A stretch of DNA of 64,000 nucleotides from Saccharopolyspora shandongensis (lineage in GTDB: Bacteria > Actinomycetota > Actinomycetes > Mycobacteriales > Pseudonocardiaceae), in NCBI RefSeq assembly GCF_900106995.1, contig NZ_FNOK01000015.1, forward strand, positions 62,001-126,000. The letters run 5' to 3'. Every line of letters starts with the position of its first letter. The stretch's first letter is position 1. A program made the translations under genes and the position numbers. Below are positions 52,397-61,469 of the stretch, piece by piece. Under the pieces are notes generated by a model that had not been told where the DNA came from, searched no databases, and was given only the letters and a program-made list of their open reading frames with translations.

Positions 52397-52425
52397 TTGT
52401 CGGTGCCGGGCCCGGGTCCTACGTT
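52397..52425 (+). promoter_or_regulatory. Sigma-70-type promoter for a leaderless mRNA
   Basis: TTGTCG (52397-52402) and TACGTT (52420-52425) are 17 bases apart. The ATG of the next gene begins 6 bases after the -10 box, so transcription would start at or near the ATG. Confidence 0.55.
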
Positions 52426-52431
52426 TCCGCA

Positions 52432-53913
52432 ATGGCGGAATCCACGTCCCGGCTCTGCCTCGTGACCGGAGCGACCGGCTACATCGGCGGCCGCCTGGTG
52501 CCGCTGCTGCTCGACGCGGGCCACCGGGTCCGCTGCCTCGTCCGCTCCCCGGAGAAGCTCCGCGACGTGCCGTGGCGCGACCGGGTCGAGGTGGTGCGCG
52601 GCGACCTGCTCGACGCCGACCAGGTGCGCTCCGCCTGCGAAGGCGCCGACGTCCTGTACTACCTGGTCCACTCGTTGGCGAAGAAGGAATTCGCCGATCT
52701 CGACCGGCGGTCCGCGGCCACCGTGGCGGCCGAGGCGGAGCGGGCGGGCGTGGCGCGGATCGTCTACCTCGGTGGCGTGCACCCCGCCTCCGGTCAGTTG
52801 TCCGAGCACCTCCGATCGCGCGCCGAGGTCGGCGAGATCCTGCTGCGCGGCGGAGTTCCGGCGGTCGCCCTGCAGGCGGCGGTGATCATCGGATCCGGCT
52901 CGGCGAGCTTCGAGATGCTGCGCTACCTCACCGAACGGCTGCCGCTGATGGTCACGCCGAGCTGGGTGCGCAACCGGGTGCAGCCGATCGCGATCCGCGA
53001 CGTGCTGCACTACCTGGTCGGCGCGGCGCGGATACCGGCAGCGGTCAACCGGACCTTCGACATCGGCGGTCCGGACGTGCTGACCTACGCGGAGATGATG
53101 AGCGGTTTCGCGGCGGTGGCCGGGCTCCCGCGGCGGCGGATGGTGCCGGTCGGCGTGCTCACGCCCCGGCTGAGCTCGCTCTGGATCAACATCGTCACCC
53201 CCGTGCCGCGCAGCATCGGCGCGCCGCTGATCGAGTCGCTGATCAACGAGGCGATCTGCGCCGAGCACGACATCGACGAGTTCGTCCCGCCGCCGGAGGG
53301 CGGGACGACGAGCTACCGGGACGCGGTCGGTCTCGCCCTGCGGAAGATCCGGCGCGGCGAGGTGGAAACGAGGTGGTCGGACGCGTCTCCGGCGGGCGCC
53401 CCGTGGGAGCCGCTGCCGTCGGACCCGCCGTGGTCCGGGGGCAGTGCGTACCGGGACGTGCGCGAGCACCGGACCACCGCGCCGGCGCGGGACGTCTGGC
53501 GGGTCGTGGAAGGGATCGGTGGTCGCAACGGCTGGTACTCGTTCCCGCTCGCGTGGGCCGTGCGGGGCTGGGCCGACCGCCTGATCGGCGGCGTCGGCCT
53601 GCGGCGGGGCCGCCGGGATCCGCGCCGCCTGCGCACCGGTGACGCGCTCGACTGGTGGCGCGTGGAGGAACTCGTGGACGGCCGCTACCTCCGGCTGCGA
53701 GCGGAGATGAGGGTGCCGGGGCGGGCCTGGCTGGAGATGTCGGTGGAGCCCGGCGGGGCGGCCGGGGCCTGCTACCGCCAGCGCGCGGTGTTCATCCCGA
53801 GGGGCCTGCTCGGCCACGCCTACTGGTGGGCGGTGGCGCCGTTCCACGGCCTGGTCTTCGGCGGAATGGCCCGCAACATCACCAGCGCCGCCGAGCACGC
53901 CGCGACCGCTTAG
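52432..53913 (+). CDS. NAD(P)-binding epimerase-like protein with DUF2867 domain
   Basis: 493 residues. N-terminal extended SDR/atypical Rossmann half (LVTGATGYIGGRLVPLLLDAGHRVRCLVRS at 9-38, VLYYLVHSLAKKEFADLD near 74, VYLGGVHP near 112). C-terminal DUF2867 half (YRDVREHRTTAPARDVWRVVEGIGGRNGWYS near 345, RLRAEMRVPGRAWLEMSVEP near 425). This fusion is often next to photolyase genes, as here, divergent. The function is unknown; a redox or isomerase role in quinone or lipid metabolism is sometimes assumed. Confidence 0.85.
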   Translation: MAESTSRLCLVTGATGYIGGRLVPLLLDAGHRVRCLVRSPEKLRDVPWRDRVEVVRGDLLDADQVRSACEGADVLYYLVHSLAKKEFADLDRRSAATVAAEAERAGVARIVYLGGVHPASGQLSEHLRSRAEVGEILLRGGVPAVALQAAVIIGSGSASFEMLRYLTERLPLMVTPSWVRNRVQPIAIRDVLHYLVGAARIPAAVNRTFDIGGPDVLTYAEMMSGFAAVAGLPRRRMVPVGVLTPRLSSLWINIVTPVPRSIGAPLIESLINEAICAEHDIDEFVPPPEGGTTSYRDAVGLALRKIRRGEVETRWSDASPAGAPWEPLPSDPPWSGGSAYRDVREHRTTAPARDVWRVVEGIGGRNGWYSFPLAWAVRGWADRLIGGVGLRRGRRDPRRLRTGDALDWWRVEELVDGRYLRLRAEMRVPGRAWLEMSVEPGGAAGACYRQRAVFIPRGLLGHAYWWAVAPFHGLVFGGMARNITSAAEHAATA

Positions 53914-53995
53914 TCCTCAGTGGACACTTCTTTTCGCCGGGCACGGCCGAGCCTGTCGCAGACACGTTCGCACCGTTCACGATGCGGGCACGCCG

Positions 53996-55897
53996 GTGAG
54001 CGGCTGTACTGGATTCGCTGTTCCAGTGCGCGATTCGGCACGACGCGAAGGCTCCAGTCCCGAGGCGCGCGAGGTGTTCGCGGACGTTCAGGAGTGTCTC
54101 GTGAGTGAGCTGCCCTTCTCCGATCGCGCCGATTTCGACGATGCCGACCGCGGGTTCATCACCGCGCTGAAACCCGGCGCGGTGCAGGACGACCAGGGAC
54201 GCGCCGTGTGGGACGGCGACGCGTACGGCTTCCTGGCCGACGACTGCCCGGCGACGGTCGATCCCAGCCTGTGGCGGCAGTCCCAGCTGTGCGCCAGGCA
54301 AGGGCTCTACGAGATCGTCCCGGGCATCTACCAGGTCCGCGGCCTCGACCTGTCGAACATGACGCTGGTCGAGGGCGAGCGCGGCGCGATCGTGATCGAC
54401 CCGCTGGTGTCCGTCGAGACCGCCGCGGCGGCGCTGGCCCTCTACCGGCGGCACCGCGGCGACCGCCCGGTCACGGCGGTGATCTACACGCACTCCCACG
54501 TCGACCACTTCGGCGGCGTCGAAGGCGTCACGCCCGGCGACGTGCCGGTCCTGGCGCCGGCCGGGTTCATGGCGCACGCCGTGTCGGAGAACGTCTACGC
54601 CGGGACCGCGATGGCCCGGCGCGGCGCCTACCAGTACGGCATGGTGCTGCCGATCGGCCCGGACGGGCAGGTCGGCACCGGTCTGGGGCAGGCCGTGTCG
54701 AAGGGCCGCGTGTCGCTGATCCCGCCCACGACGGACATCACCCGCACCGGGCAGGAGGAGACGCTCGACGGCGTGCGCATCGAGTTCCAGCTCACGCCGG
54801 GCACCGAGGCGCCGGCGGAGATGAACTTCCACTTCCCGCAGCACCGCGCGCTGTGCCTGGCGGAGAACGCGACCCACAACATGCACAACGTCCTCACCTT
54901 GCGCGGCGCCGAGGTTCGCGACGCCCGCATGTGGTCGCGCTACCTCACGGAGACCATCACGCGCTACGCCGGGCAGACCGACGTAGCGTTCGCCTCCCAC
55001 CACTGGCCGACCTGGGGCGGCGACCGCGTCCGGAAGTTCCTGACCGAGCAACGCGACCTGTACGCCTACCTGCACGACCAGACGCTGCGGCTGATCAACC
55101 TCGGCTACACGGGCGTCGAGATCGCCGAGCTGATCCAGCTGCCCCCGGCGCTCGCCGGCGCCTGGCACGCGCGCGGCTACTACGGCTCGGTGAGCCACAA
55201 CGTCAAGGCGGTGTACCAGCGCTACATGGGCTGGTTCGACGGCAATCCGGCTTCGCTCTGGGAACATCCGCCCGCGGAGTCAGCGAAGCGCTACGTCGAC
55301 TGCATCGGCGGCGTCGATCGCGTGGTGGAGAAGGCCCGCGAATACGTGTCCGAGGGGGACCTGCGGTTCGCGGCGCAGCTGCTGAAGCACGCCGTGTTCG
55401 CCGAGCCGGGCCACGCCGCCGCCGAGGAACTGCTCGCGGACACCTACCAGCGGCTCGGGTTCGGCTCGGAGAACGCGACGTGGCGGAACTACTACCTCAC
55501 CGGAGCCCACGAACTCCGCCACGGGATCGTCCCGACGCCGACGTCCATCTCCGGCGGGATGGCCGCGGCGCTGACGGTCGGGCAGATCCTGGACTCGGTG
55601 GCGATCCGCATCGACGGCCCGCGCGCCGCCGGCACCGGACTGGTCATCGACTGGCACGTCGCGGACGCCGACGAACACGTGCGGACCACGCTGTCCAACG
55701 GCGTGCTGGTCCAGGAACCCGTCCGGGAAGCCGAACCCGCCGAGCTCGCCCTCACGCTGACGAAGGCCCAACTGGTCGGGCTGGTCGCCGGCCGGAAGCC
55801 CGAGGGCATCGACTACCGGGGCGACCGCAGCGCCCTCGGGCGCCTGCTCGACCTCGCGGACGAGCCCGACCCGAGCTTCCCGATCGTGACGCCCTGA
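53996..55897 (+). CDS. SdsA1/BDS1-type alkylsulfatase (metallo-beta-lactamase fold)
   Basis: 633 residues: metallo-beta-lactamase domain with YTHSHVDHFGG (His166, His168, Asp170, His171), GTEAPAEMN and AENATHNMHN, then a helical dimerisation domain, and a C-terminal SCP2-like domain (about 515-630). These enzymes hydrolyse primary alkyl sulfates such as dodecyl sulfate at a di-zinc site. An alternative GTG at 54101 has a better ribosome site (GGAG, 6 bases), but the longer form keeps the N-terminal helix seen in the family. Confidence 0.9.
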   Translation: MSGCTGFAVPVRDSARREGSSPEAREVFADVQECLVSELPFSDRADFDDADRGFITALKPGAVQDDQGRAVWDGDAYGFLADDCPATVDPSLWRQSQLCARQGLYEIVPGIYQVRGLDLSNMTLVEGERGAIVIDPLVSVETAAAALALYRRHRGDRPVTAVIYTHSHVDHFGGVEGVTPGDVPVLAPAGFMAHAVSENVYAGTAMARRGAYQYGMVLPIGPDGQVGTGLGQAVSKGRVSLIPPTTDITRTGQEETLDGVRIEFQLTPGTEAPAEMNFHFPQHRALCLAENATHNMHNVLTLRGAEVRDARMWSRYLTETITRYAGQTDVAFASHHWPTWGGDRVRKFLTEQRDLYAYLHDQTLRLINLGYTGVEIAELIQLPPALAGAWHARGYYGSVSHNVKAVYQRYMGWFDGNPASLWEHPPAESAKRYVDCIGGVDRVVEKAREYVSEGDLRFAAQLLKHAVFAEPGHAAAEELLADTYQRLGFGSENATWRNYYLTGAHELRHGIVPTPTSISGGMAAALTVGQILDSVAIRIDGPRAAGTGLVIDWHVADADEHVRTTLSNGVLVQEPVREAEPAELALTLTKAQLVGLVAGRKPEGIDYRGDRSALGRLLDLADEPDPSFPIVTP

Positions 55898-55909
55898 CGG
55901 CCTGCTCGC

Positions 55910-56416
55910 TCAGCCGGCGGGCTTCGTCTCGGTGTCCTCGAACGCGTGGCGCAGCGCGGCTTCCTGCTCGTTGGACAGGTTCGTGTGGATGAGTTCGGCG
56001 TGGCTGCCGGGGAAGTGCTCCTTGATCCGGTCCAGCACCGCGTTGTCGCTGAGCAGGAACAGCGCCGACGTGCCAGGCACGACCTTGTTCCGCGTCTCGT
56101 CGATGAAGTCGTCGTCGATGCCCGCATCGGTCAACGAGCCGGCCAGCGCCCCGGTCGCGGCCCCGATGGCGGCGCCGAGGATCGGCACGAAGAAGATCAA
56201 CCCGAACAGCAGGCCCCAGAACATGCCGCCGAGCGCGCCTGCCCCGGTCAGGTCGTGCAGCTGCCGAGTCTTCGGTTTCTTCGCCGACTCTGGCCACGTC
56301 ACGGTGGCCGCGTCGTGGATGGTGATCAGCCCTTCCTTCTGCAGGGACTGCAGCTGCTGCGCTGCCCCCTCGGCGCCTTCCGGGCTGTCGAACTTCCAGG
56401 CGGTCAAAGTGGCCAT
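55910..56416 (-). CDS. DUF1269 glycine-zipper membrane-associated protein
   Basis: 168 residues: an N-terminal ferredoxin-like half (MATLTAWKFDSPEGAEGAAQQL), a central glycine-rich hydrophobic stretch (GALGGMFWGLLFGLIFFVPILGAAIGAATGALAG split over about 58-95), and a C-terminal half (SALFLLSDNAVLDRIKEHFPG). DUF1269 proteins occur with stress or metal-response genes; function unknown. The ATG at 56416 follows GAGGAG. Confidence 0.85.
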   Translation of the reverse strand: MATLTAWKFDSPEGAEGAAQQLQSLQKEGLITIHDAATVTWPESAKKPKTRQLHDLTGAGALGGMFWGLLFGLIFFVPILGAAIGAATGALAGSLTDAGIDDDFIDETRNKVVPGTSALFLLSDNAVLDRIKEHFPGSHAELIHTNLSNEQEAALRHAFEDTETKPAG

Positions 56417-56652
56417 CGGTTCTCCTCGGAATTGAGCGATTCCACGGCTGGGTGGGTCCAGCCCGCCCAGTAGAACCGTCCGCCCACCCCCACGCAGCCC
56501 GGACAAAACCCGAAAGAGTGAAGAAGGCGCCGGGGTTCCGGCCAGGTCGTGGCGGGCCGGCTCCGCCGTGTTTTGCGCGCCGCGCCCGGCGGACGGACAG
56601 TGGCGGTACTGCGGGACGGCGCCCCGCCACTGGGCTGGGGAGGCGGTGCGGA

Positions 56653-57723
56653 ATGAGCGGTGCGGAAGACGGCGGTGTCCCGGCGGGCGGGCGGCCGGGG
56701 CTCACGCTGTTCGACCACGCGAAGATCGCCTGCGTGTACCTGGTGGTCGGGGTCGTCGCGGTGCTGGCGTACTCGGCCCGCAGCATGCTGATCCTGATCT
56801 TCCTCGGGTTCTTCCTGGCGCTCGGGGTGGAGCCGATCATCGCCTGGCTGCACCGGCACGGCTGGCGGCGCGGGCTGGCCCTGCTGGTGCTGCTCCTGGG
56901 GATCGTGCTGCTCATCGGCGCGCTCGTGCTGCTGGCGTTGGTGCCCGCTGTGGGGCAGGTCGGGCTGTTCGTTTCGGAGCTCCCGGAGCTCGTCAGCGGC
57001 ATCGCGGCGAGGCTCAGCGTCGACCCCGAGCTGCAGGCGAGGCTGAACGATCCGAGCGTGCACGAGCAGCTGCAGAAGGCGGTGGGCGCGGTAACGGGCG
57101 TCGTGACGAGCACCTTGGCGGCGGGGTTCGCGGCGCTCGGGGCGTTCTTCGGCGGCATCTTCGCCGCCTGCACCGCGGGAGCCCTGATGGTCTACTTCTC
57201 GCTGGCGATGCCCCGGGTCAACGCCGCGGTGGAACGCGGCGCATCGGCCCACGAGGGCCGGGCCGAGGCCCTGCGCGAGGCGATGGGCCGCGTCGGCGGC
57301 TACGTCACCGGGCAGGCCGGGGTCTGCCTGTGCGCCGGGATCACCTCGTACCTGTTCTTCCTCATCGCCGGAGTGCCCTATCCGGCGCTGCTGGCGCTGG
57401 TCGTCGCCCTGTTCGACGCGATTCCGCAGGTCGGCGCCACGCTGGCGTCGGTGACGGGAATCCTCGTCGCACTGAGCCAAAGCCTGACGCTGGCGGTGGT
57501 GACGCTGATCTTCTTCTGCCTGTACCAGATGGTGGAGAACTACCTGATCGCACCGCGCATCTTCGCGAAGACGGTGGAGCTGAGCCCGCTCGGCGCGTTC
57601 GTCGCGATCCTGCTCGGTGCGGCGCTCGCGGGAGTCCTCGGAGCCCTGACCGCGCTCCCCATCGCGGCGGCCCTGAAGGTCCTCATCCGCCAGTTCCGCG
57701 CCGAACACACCGCCGCGCGCTGA
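56653..57723 (+). CDS. AI-2E/PerM-family membrane protein
   Basis: 356 residues, about eight helices: VYLVVGVVAVLAYSARSMLILIFLGFFLALGVEPII near 27-62, and the conserved C-terminal LLALVVALFDAIPQVGATLASV near 250 and MVENYLIAPRIFAKTVELSPLGAFVAILLGA near 290-320. Family members include a proposed AI-2 exporter and Na+/H+ antiporters, so substrate is open. The ATG at 56653 is preferred; the frame upstream lacks membrane segments. Confidence 0.88.
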   Translation: MSGAEDGGVPAGGRPGLTLFDHAKIACVYLVVGVVAVLAYSARSMLILIFLGFFLALGVEPIIAWLHRHGWRRGLALLVLLLGIVLLIGALVLLALVPAVGQVGLFVSELPELVSGIAARLSVDPELQARLNDPSVHEQLQKAVGAVTGVVTSTLAAGFAALGAFFGGIFAACTAGALMVYFSLAMPRVNAAVERGASAHEGRAEALREAMGRVGGYVTGQAGVCLCAGITSYLFFLIAGVPYPALLALVVALFDAIPQVGATLASVTGILVALSQSLTLAVVTLIFFCLYQMVENYLIAPRIFAKTVELSPLGAFVAILLGAALAGVLGALTALPIAAALKVLIRQFRAEHTAAR

Positions 57724-57756
57724 TCGCGCCTCGGCGAGCGTTTCCGGCCGCGCGAG

Positions 57757-58368
57757 TCACCGCTCGGTGAAGGCGAGTTTGGCGCCGAGGGCGACGAACG
57801 CCGCCGCGAAGGTGCGGCGCATCCAGGCCAGCACCCGGGGGCGGCTGATCACGTGGTTGCGGATCGCGGCGGCGAACGCGCCGCAGGCGGCGAAGACCAC
57901 GAACGTCAGCAGCATGAACACACCGCTCAGCTCGACCATGCGGAGGAACGCGTTCGGCTCCGCGCTGCTCACGAACTGCGGCAGGAACGCGAAGAAGAAG
58001 ATGGTGAGCTTCGGGTTGAGTATGTTCACCAGGACGCCGGAGACGATCACCTTCGCCGCCGAGCGCGGCGCCGTGTCCTGCTCCACGGTGAGCGCGCCCT
58101 TGTCCCGCAACGTGCTCCACGCCATGTAGAGCAGGTAGGCCACACCCAGGTACTTGATGACCTGGAACGCGACGGCGCTGGTGTGCAGCAGCGCGGCGAG
58201 CCCGGTGATGGCGGCGAGCATGTGCGGGACGATCCCGAGGGTGCAGCCCACGGCTGCGATGAAGCTGGCCCGGGCCCCGCGGGAAAGCCCGGCCGCCAGC
58301 GTGTAGAGCATGCCGGTGCCCGGCGTCGCGACGATTACCAGTGAAGTCAGCAGAAATTCAACGCTCAC
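57757..58368 (-). CDS. LysE-family amino-acid exporter
   Basis: 203 residues with six helices. It has FLLTSLVIVATPGTGMLYTLAAGLSRGARASFIAAVGCTLGI at the N terminus (the TPGP-like motif reads TPGTG), YLGVAYLLYMAWSTLR near 72, and VLVNILNPKLTIFFFAFLPQF near 110. These export amino acids or related metabolites such as homoserine lactone or threonine. GTG start at 58368; nothing upstream in frame is convincing. Confidence 0.88.
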   Translation of the reverse strand: MSVEFLLTSLVIVATPGTGMLYTLAAGLSRGARASFIAAVGCTLGIVPHMLAAITGLAALLHTSAVAFQVIKYLGVAYLLYMAWSTLRDKGALTVEQDTAPRSAAKVIVSGVLVNILNPKLTIFFFAFLPQFVSSAEPNAFLRMVELSGVFMLLTFVVFAACGAFAAAIRNHVISRPRVLAWMRRTFAAAFVALGAKLAFTER

Positions 58369-58469
58369 CCGGGTATTGCTACCACCGCGCCGCCGCCGGT
58401 GGCGACGGATTTGCGGAGTCGGCGGTCCCGTGGATCTCCCGGGCTGCCGGAAGACCCACGGCGCCTGGT

Positions 58470-58856
58470 TCAGTCCGCTTCTGCCGTTTCGTGGAGGTGC
58501 TGCCAGCGGAGGCCTTCGCCGGTTCGCCGCAGGACCGCCGTCGTCCTGCGGCGGGTCGTCGTGCCCTCGTGGTGGTGGGTTTCGCGGAAGTGGACCACCG
58601 CGAAGTCCGCCGCGTCCGCCGCCGTGGTGATCTCGTCGATCTCGATGGTCAGGCCCGGCGCCGCGTTCCGGGCACCGGCGAGGGCGCCGAAGAGGTCCTC
58701 GACCGTCATCGGCCTGCCATCGGTGGTGATCATGGTGAAGTCGTCGGCGTGCGCGGCCCGCAGCGCTTCCAGCACCGCGGGCCCGCAGTCCGTGCCCAGC
58801 CACTCCGCGAGCAGCCGGTGCACCCGCTCGACCTCGGCCGCGAGGTCGGCGCTCAC
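58470..58856 (-). CDS. SnoaL-like/DUF4440 (NTF2-fold) protein
   Basis: 128 residues of NTF2 fold: an N-terminal helix pair, DDFTMITTDGRPMTVEDLFGAL near 38, EIDEITTAADAADFAVVHFRETH near 70, and TTAVLRRTGEGLRWQHLHET at the end. The GTG overlaps the stop of the upstream MBL gene by 4 bases. Its role is unknown; coupling suggests a joint function with that hydrolase. Confidence 0.8.
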   Translation of the reverse strand: MSADLAAEVERVHRLLAEWLGTDCGPAVLEALRAAHADDFTMITTDGRPMTVEDLFGALAGARNAAPGLTIEIDEITTAADAADFAVVHFRETHHHEGTTTRRRTTAVLRRTGEGLRWQHLHETAEAD

Positions 58857-59530
58857 CAGCCGCGCTCGCGCCACTCGGCGAGCTTGGGGCGCTCCGCCCC
58901 GAGCGTCGAGTCGTCGCCGTGGCCCGGGTAGAACCAGGTGTCGTCCGGCAGCTCGGCGAAGATCCGGTTCTCCACGTCGTCGATCAGCGACCGGAAGTTC
59001 TCCGGGGAGCTCGTCTTGCCCACGCCGCCCGGGAACAGGGAGTCGCCGGTGAACAGGTGCGGGTGCCCGTTCGGGTCGCGGTAGAGCAGGGCGATCGACC
59101 CCGGCGTGTGGCCGCGCAGGTGGATCACCGACAGCTGGGACTCGCCGAGCTCGATGGTGTCGCCCTGCTCGACCAGGCGGTCCGGCGGCACCGGCAGCGC
59201 ATCGGCGTCCGCCGGGTGCGCCAGCGTGAAGCACCCGGTCTGGCCGGCGACCGCGCCCAGCGCCTGCCAGTGGTCGGCGTGCTGGTGGGTGGTCACGATG
59301 GTGCGCAGCCGCGGACGCTGGGCGTCGTGGCCGAGCAGGTCGGCCAGCCGCTCCGAGTCGTTGGCGGCGTCGATCAGCAGCGCGTCGCCGGTGCGGCGGC
59401 ACACCAGCAGGTACGCGTTGTTGTCCATCGGACCGACCGACATCTTGGTGATGGTCAGCGCGTCCAGTTCGCGGCGCGCCGGGGCACCACCTGGTTCGAC
59501 GTGTCCGTCGTACTGTCCTTGAAGCTCCAC
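58853..59530 (-). CDS. Metallo-beta-lactamase-fold hydrolase (glyoxalase II-like)
   Basis: 225 residues: TTHQHADHW (His82, His84, Asp86, His87), LRGHTPGSIALLY near 138, FTGDSLFPGGVGK near 160, and WFYPGHGDD near 200, so all metal ligands are present. This resembles glyoxalase II or the mycothiol hydrolase MscR-type enzymes of actinobacteria. Substrate not determined. GTG start; coupled to the NTF2-like gene downstream. Confidence 0.88.
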   Translation of the reverse strand: MELQGQYDGHVEPGGAPARRELDALTITKMSVGPMDNNAYLLVCRRTGDALLIDAANDSERLADLLGHDAQRPRLRTIVTTHQHADHWQALGAVAGQTGCFTLAHPADADALPVPPDRLVEQGDTIELGESQLSVIHLRGHTPGSIALLYRDPNGHPHLFTGDSLFPGGVGKTSSPENFRSLIDDVENRIFAELPDDTWFYPGHGDDSTLGAERPKLAEWRERGW

Positions 59531-59579
59531 GGCCCGAGCCTAACGCCCCGCGCTCGCGGCTCCGGCGGATGATCGCCGG

Positions 59580-60089
59580 TCAGGCGGCTGCTCCCCGCTG
59601 AGGCACCATCAGGCCGTAGATCACCAGCACGGACAGCGCGATGACCACCAGCGACCACAGCGGGAACGCCGCGAGGAACGCCAGGTGCGCGATCGCGCTC
59701 AGCGCGGCCAGCGCGATGCCTGTCATCCGCGCCCACATCTGCCCGTACAGGCAGCCGACGCCGGCCGCCACCTGCACGACGCCCAGCGCCAGCCAGAACC
59801 AGCCCCAGGCGGCGAAGTCGAAGACCAGCAGCTGAGCGGTTCCGACGAGGTAGTAGGTGGGCCGGAACAACGCGGTGATCCCGCCGATGATGTTGAAGAT
59901 GCCGATCATCGCGAGCAGCGACCCGGCGAACGCCAGCCACCCGGACATCATGCCGGTGGGCTGCGCGGGCGCCATCGCCCACTGCTTCTGCTCCGCAGGC
60001 GCAGCGGCCTGCTCAGGCACAGCGGTCTGCTCGGGCATCGTCCCCTCGGCCTTCGCCTGGGACTCGGGCCCGGTCTGCGGACTGGACAT
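59580..60089 (-). CDS. Four-helix membrane protein (DUF7144-like)
   Basis: 169 residues: a Gln/Ala/Pro-rich cytoplasmic N terminus, then four helices (GWLAFAGSLLAMIGIFNIIGGITALF, LVFDFAAWGWFWLALGVVQVAAGVGCL, MTGIALAALSAIAHLAFLAAF, SLVVIALSVLVIYGLMV). This pattern is common in actinobacterial membrane proteins of unknown function. The ATG at 60089 is preferred over the longer frame. Confidence 0.8.
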   Translation of the reverse strand: MSSPQTGPESQAKAEGTMPEQTAVPEQAAAPAEQKQWAMAPAQPTGMMSGWLAFAGSLLAMIGIFNIIGGITALFRPTYYLVGTAQLLVFDFAAWGWFWLALGVVQVAAGVGCLYGQMWARMTGIALAALSAIAHLAFLAAFPLWSLVVIALSVLVIYGLMVPQRGAAA

Positions 60090-60173
60090 CGTGCACGCCC
60101 CCTCAAGTTGCTCGATGACGTATCCACGGACAGAGTCGCGCGTTCGGGTCATTCGTGCAGCTCGACCGGGTGA

Positions 60174-60413
60174 TCAGGCGGTCGACTTCGCCACGGCCGA
60201 CCGGCTGAGGCGCAGCCCCAGCATCGGGAGGACGAGCACGCTGATCATCGCCGCGCGGACCAGGGCGGAGGCGGCGCTCGGCGGCATCGCGCCGACCTCC
60301 GTGCCGATGGTGGTGATCACCACGACCGTCGGCAACGCCGCGGACCCGAGCGAGCGTCCACCGTGGACCGAAACCAGGTCGCGGTTGCACGGCGCTGCCG
60401 CGCGTGCACGCAC
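60174..60413 (-). pseudogene. C-terminal relic of a cation/proton antiporter
   Basis: The last 50 or so codons (LPTVVVITTIGTEVGAMPPSAASALVRAAMISVLVLPMLGLRL) read as the end of a Kef/CPA-type antiporter: the penultimate and last membrane helices and a basic tail. Nothing upstream on this strand continues the family, and the first 20 residues look random. It is probably the remnant of a deletion between the flanking genes. Confidence 0.5.
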
Positions 60414-60493
60414 CCTTCGCCCGAACGCGAACCGAGCGCGCCCGCAACGCTCTCGCGCGGGCGTTTTGCCTGGTCAGTCGTCTTCGGGGACGT

Positions 60494-61273
60494 TCAGAGC
60501 CAGTCCGGGAGGTTCGGGGAGTCACCGTCCAGCAGCTCAGAGCCGGTCCGGCCCAGCAGCCAGCCGAGCATCGGCCCCGGCTCGCCGCGCACCCGGCTCG
60601 GCGGGGCGGTGGTGCCGCGCAGGTCCCAGGTCCGCCGGTGGTCGCCGAAGTCGACCTCGACCGACAGCGCGGGCACGTCCGGCCGCCCGCCGTACTGCTG
60701 CACCACGTCCTCCAGCAGCTGCTCCGCGGCCGGCCGCGGGATGTCGTCGAAGTCCACGTCGTGATCGAGGTCGACCAGGTGCACCCAGACCTCCAGCAGG
60801 CGCAGCCGCAGCATGTGGTGCGCGGGCATCGGGTCGCCCACCGCGTCGGCGATCTCCGCGGTCCACGCCGCCTCCGGCAGCGCGCGGGCGGCGTGCGCGA
60901 AGCGGTCGCAGGACGCCGCCAGGTCCTCCAGCAGCAGCCGGTGGCTGCGCACCGCGCCTTCGGAGATGGCCTCGTCCCGGTCCTCGCCGCTGGCGTACAT
61001 CGCGTGCTCGATCCCGGTCCGCGCCCAGATCAGCAGGTTGCCGAACCCGTCGGCGTTGCGCGCCAGGTGCGTGATCACGTGCGCCCTGCTCCACCCGGGC
61101 AGCAGGCTGGGCTGGCGCACGGCCAGCTCGTCGAGTCCGGCGACCGTGTCCAGCAGCCGGCTGCTCGCGTCGTCGATGGCGGTCAGCTGTGTCGTGATCT
61201 GGTGGGCGAGCTGTGCGGCGGCCGCCGGCTGCGCAGCGCTGCGGCCACCGGTCCCGAGGGCGATATCAGCCAT
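60494..61273 (-). CDS. Maleylpyruvate-isomerase-family mycothiol-dependent enzyme (DinB-like)
   Basis: 259 residues: N-terminal four-helix MDMPI_N domain with LLPGWSRAHVITHLARNADGFGNLLIWA near 58 (His pair), RLRLLEVWVHLVDLDHDVDF near 157 carrying the third metal His, and a C-terminal alpha/beta part. These enzymes use mycothiol as thiol cofactor, as expected for an actinomycete. The substrate is unknown. The ATG at 61273 is taken; a longer frame covers the uvrA control region. Confidence 0.88.
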   Translation of the reverse strand: MADIALGTGGRSAAQPAAAAQLAHQITTQLTAIDDASSRLLDTVAGLDELAVRQPSLLPGWSRAHVITHLARNADGFGNLLIWARTGIEHAMYASGEDRDEAISEGAVRSHRLLLEDLAASCDRFAHAARALPEAAWTAEIADAVGDPMPAHHMLRLRLLEVWVHLVDLDHDVDFDDIPRPAAEQLLEDVVQQYGGRPDVPALSVEVDFGDHRRTWDLRGTTAPPSRVRGEPGPMLGWLLGRTGSELLDGDSPNLPDWL

Positions 61274-61469
61274 GAGGTCTACCTCTGCGTGCAGGAGGGA
61301 ATTTCGCGACCGGTGAACATCGAGCTTAATTGCGCAGGCCACAGGCGCGACAGTGCCCATTCCGGGGGAATTTGCGTATCGTCGGAAGAGTCGCGGTCGA
61401 CCTCCTCGTGTCACTCGTTCGGGTACGGGATGGTCGTTGCGCGGGCTGCGCGCCGCACGCGATCCGGGA
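61274..61469. other. Divergent spacer upstream of uvrA, left part
   Basis: Holds the 5' end of the mycothiol enzyme's transcript (GGAGGGAATTTC near 61291 on the plus strand) and no credible gene. No SOS box of the LexA type (CGAACnnnnGTTCG) was seen. Confidence 0.5.

Noticed and set aside
60439-60467. CGCCCGC/GCGGGCG stem followed by TTTT on the plus strand
   Set aside because: No plus-strand gene ends there; on the minus strand the T-run is on the wrong side. Possibly fortuitous.
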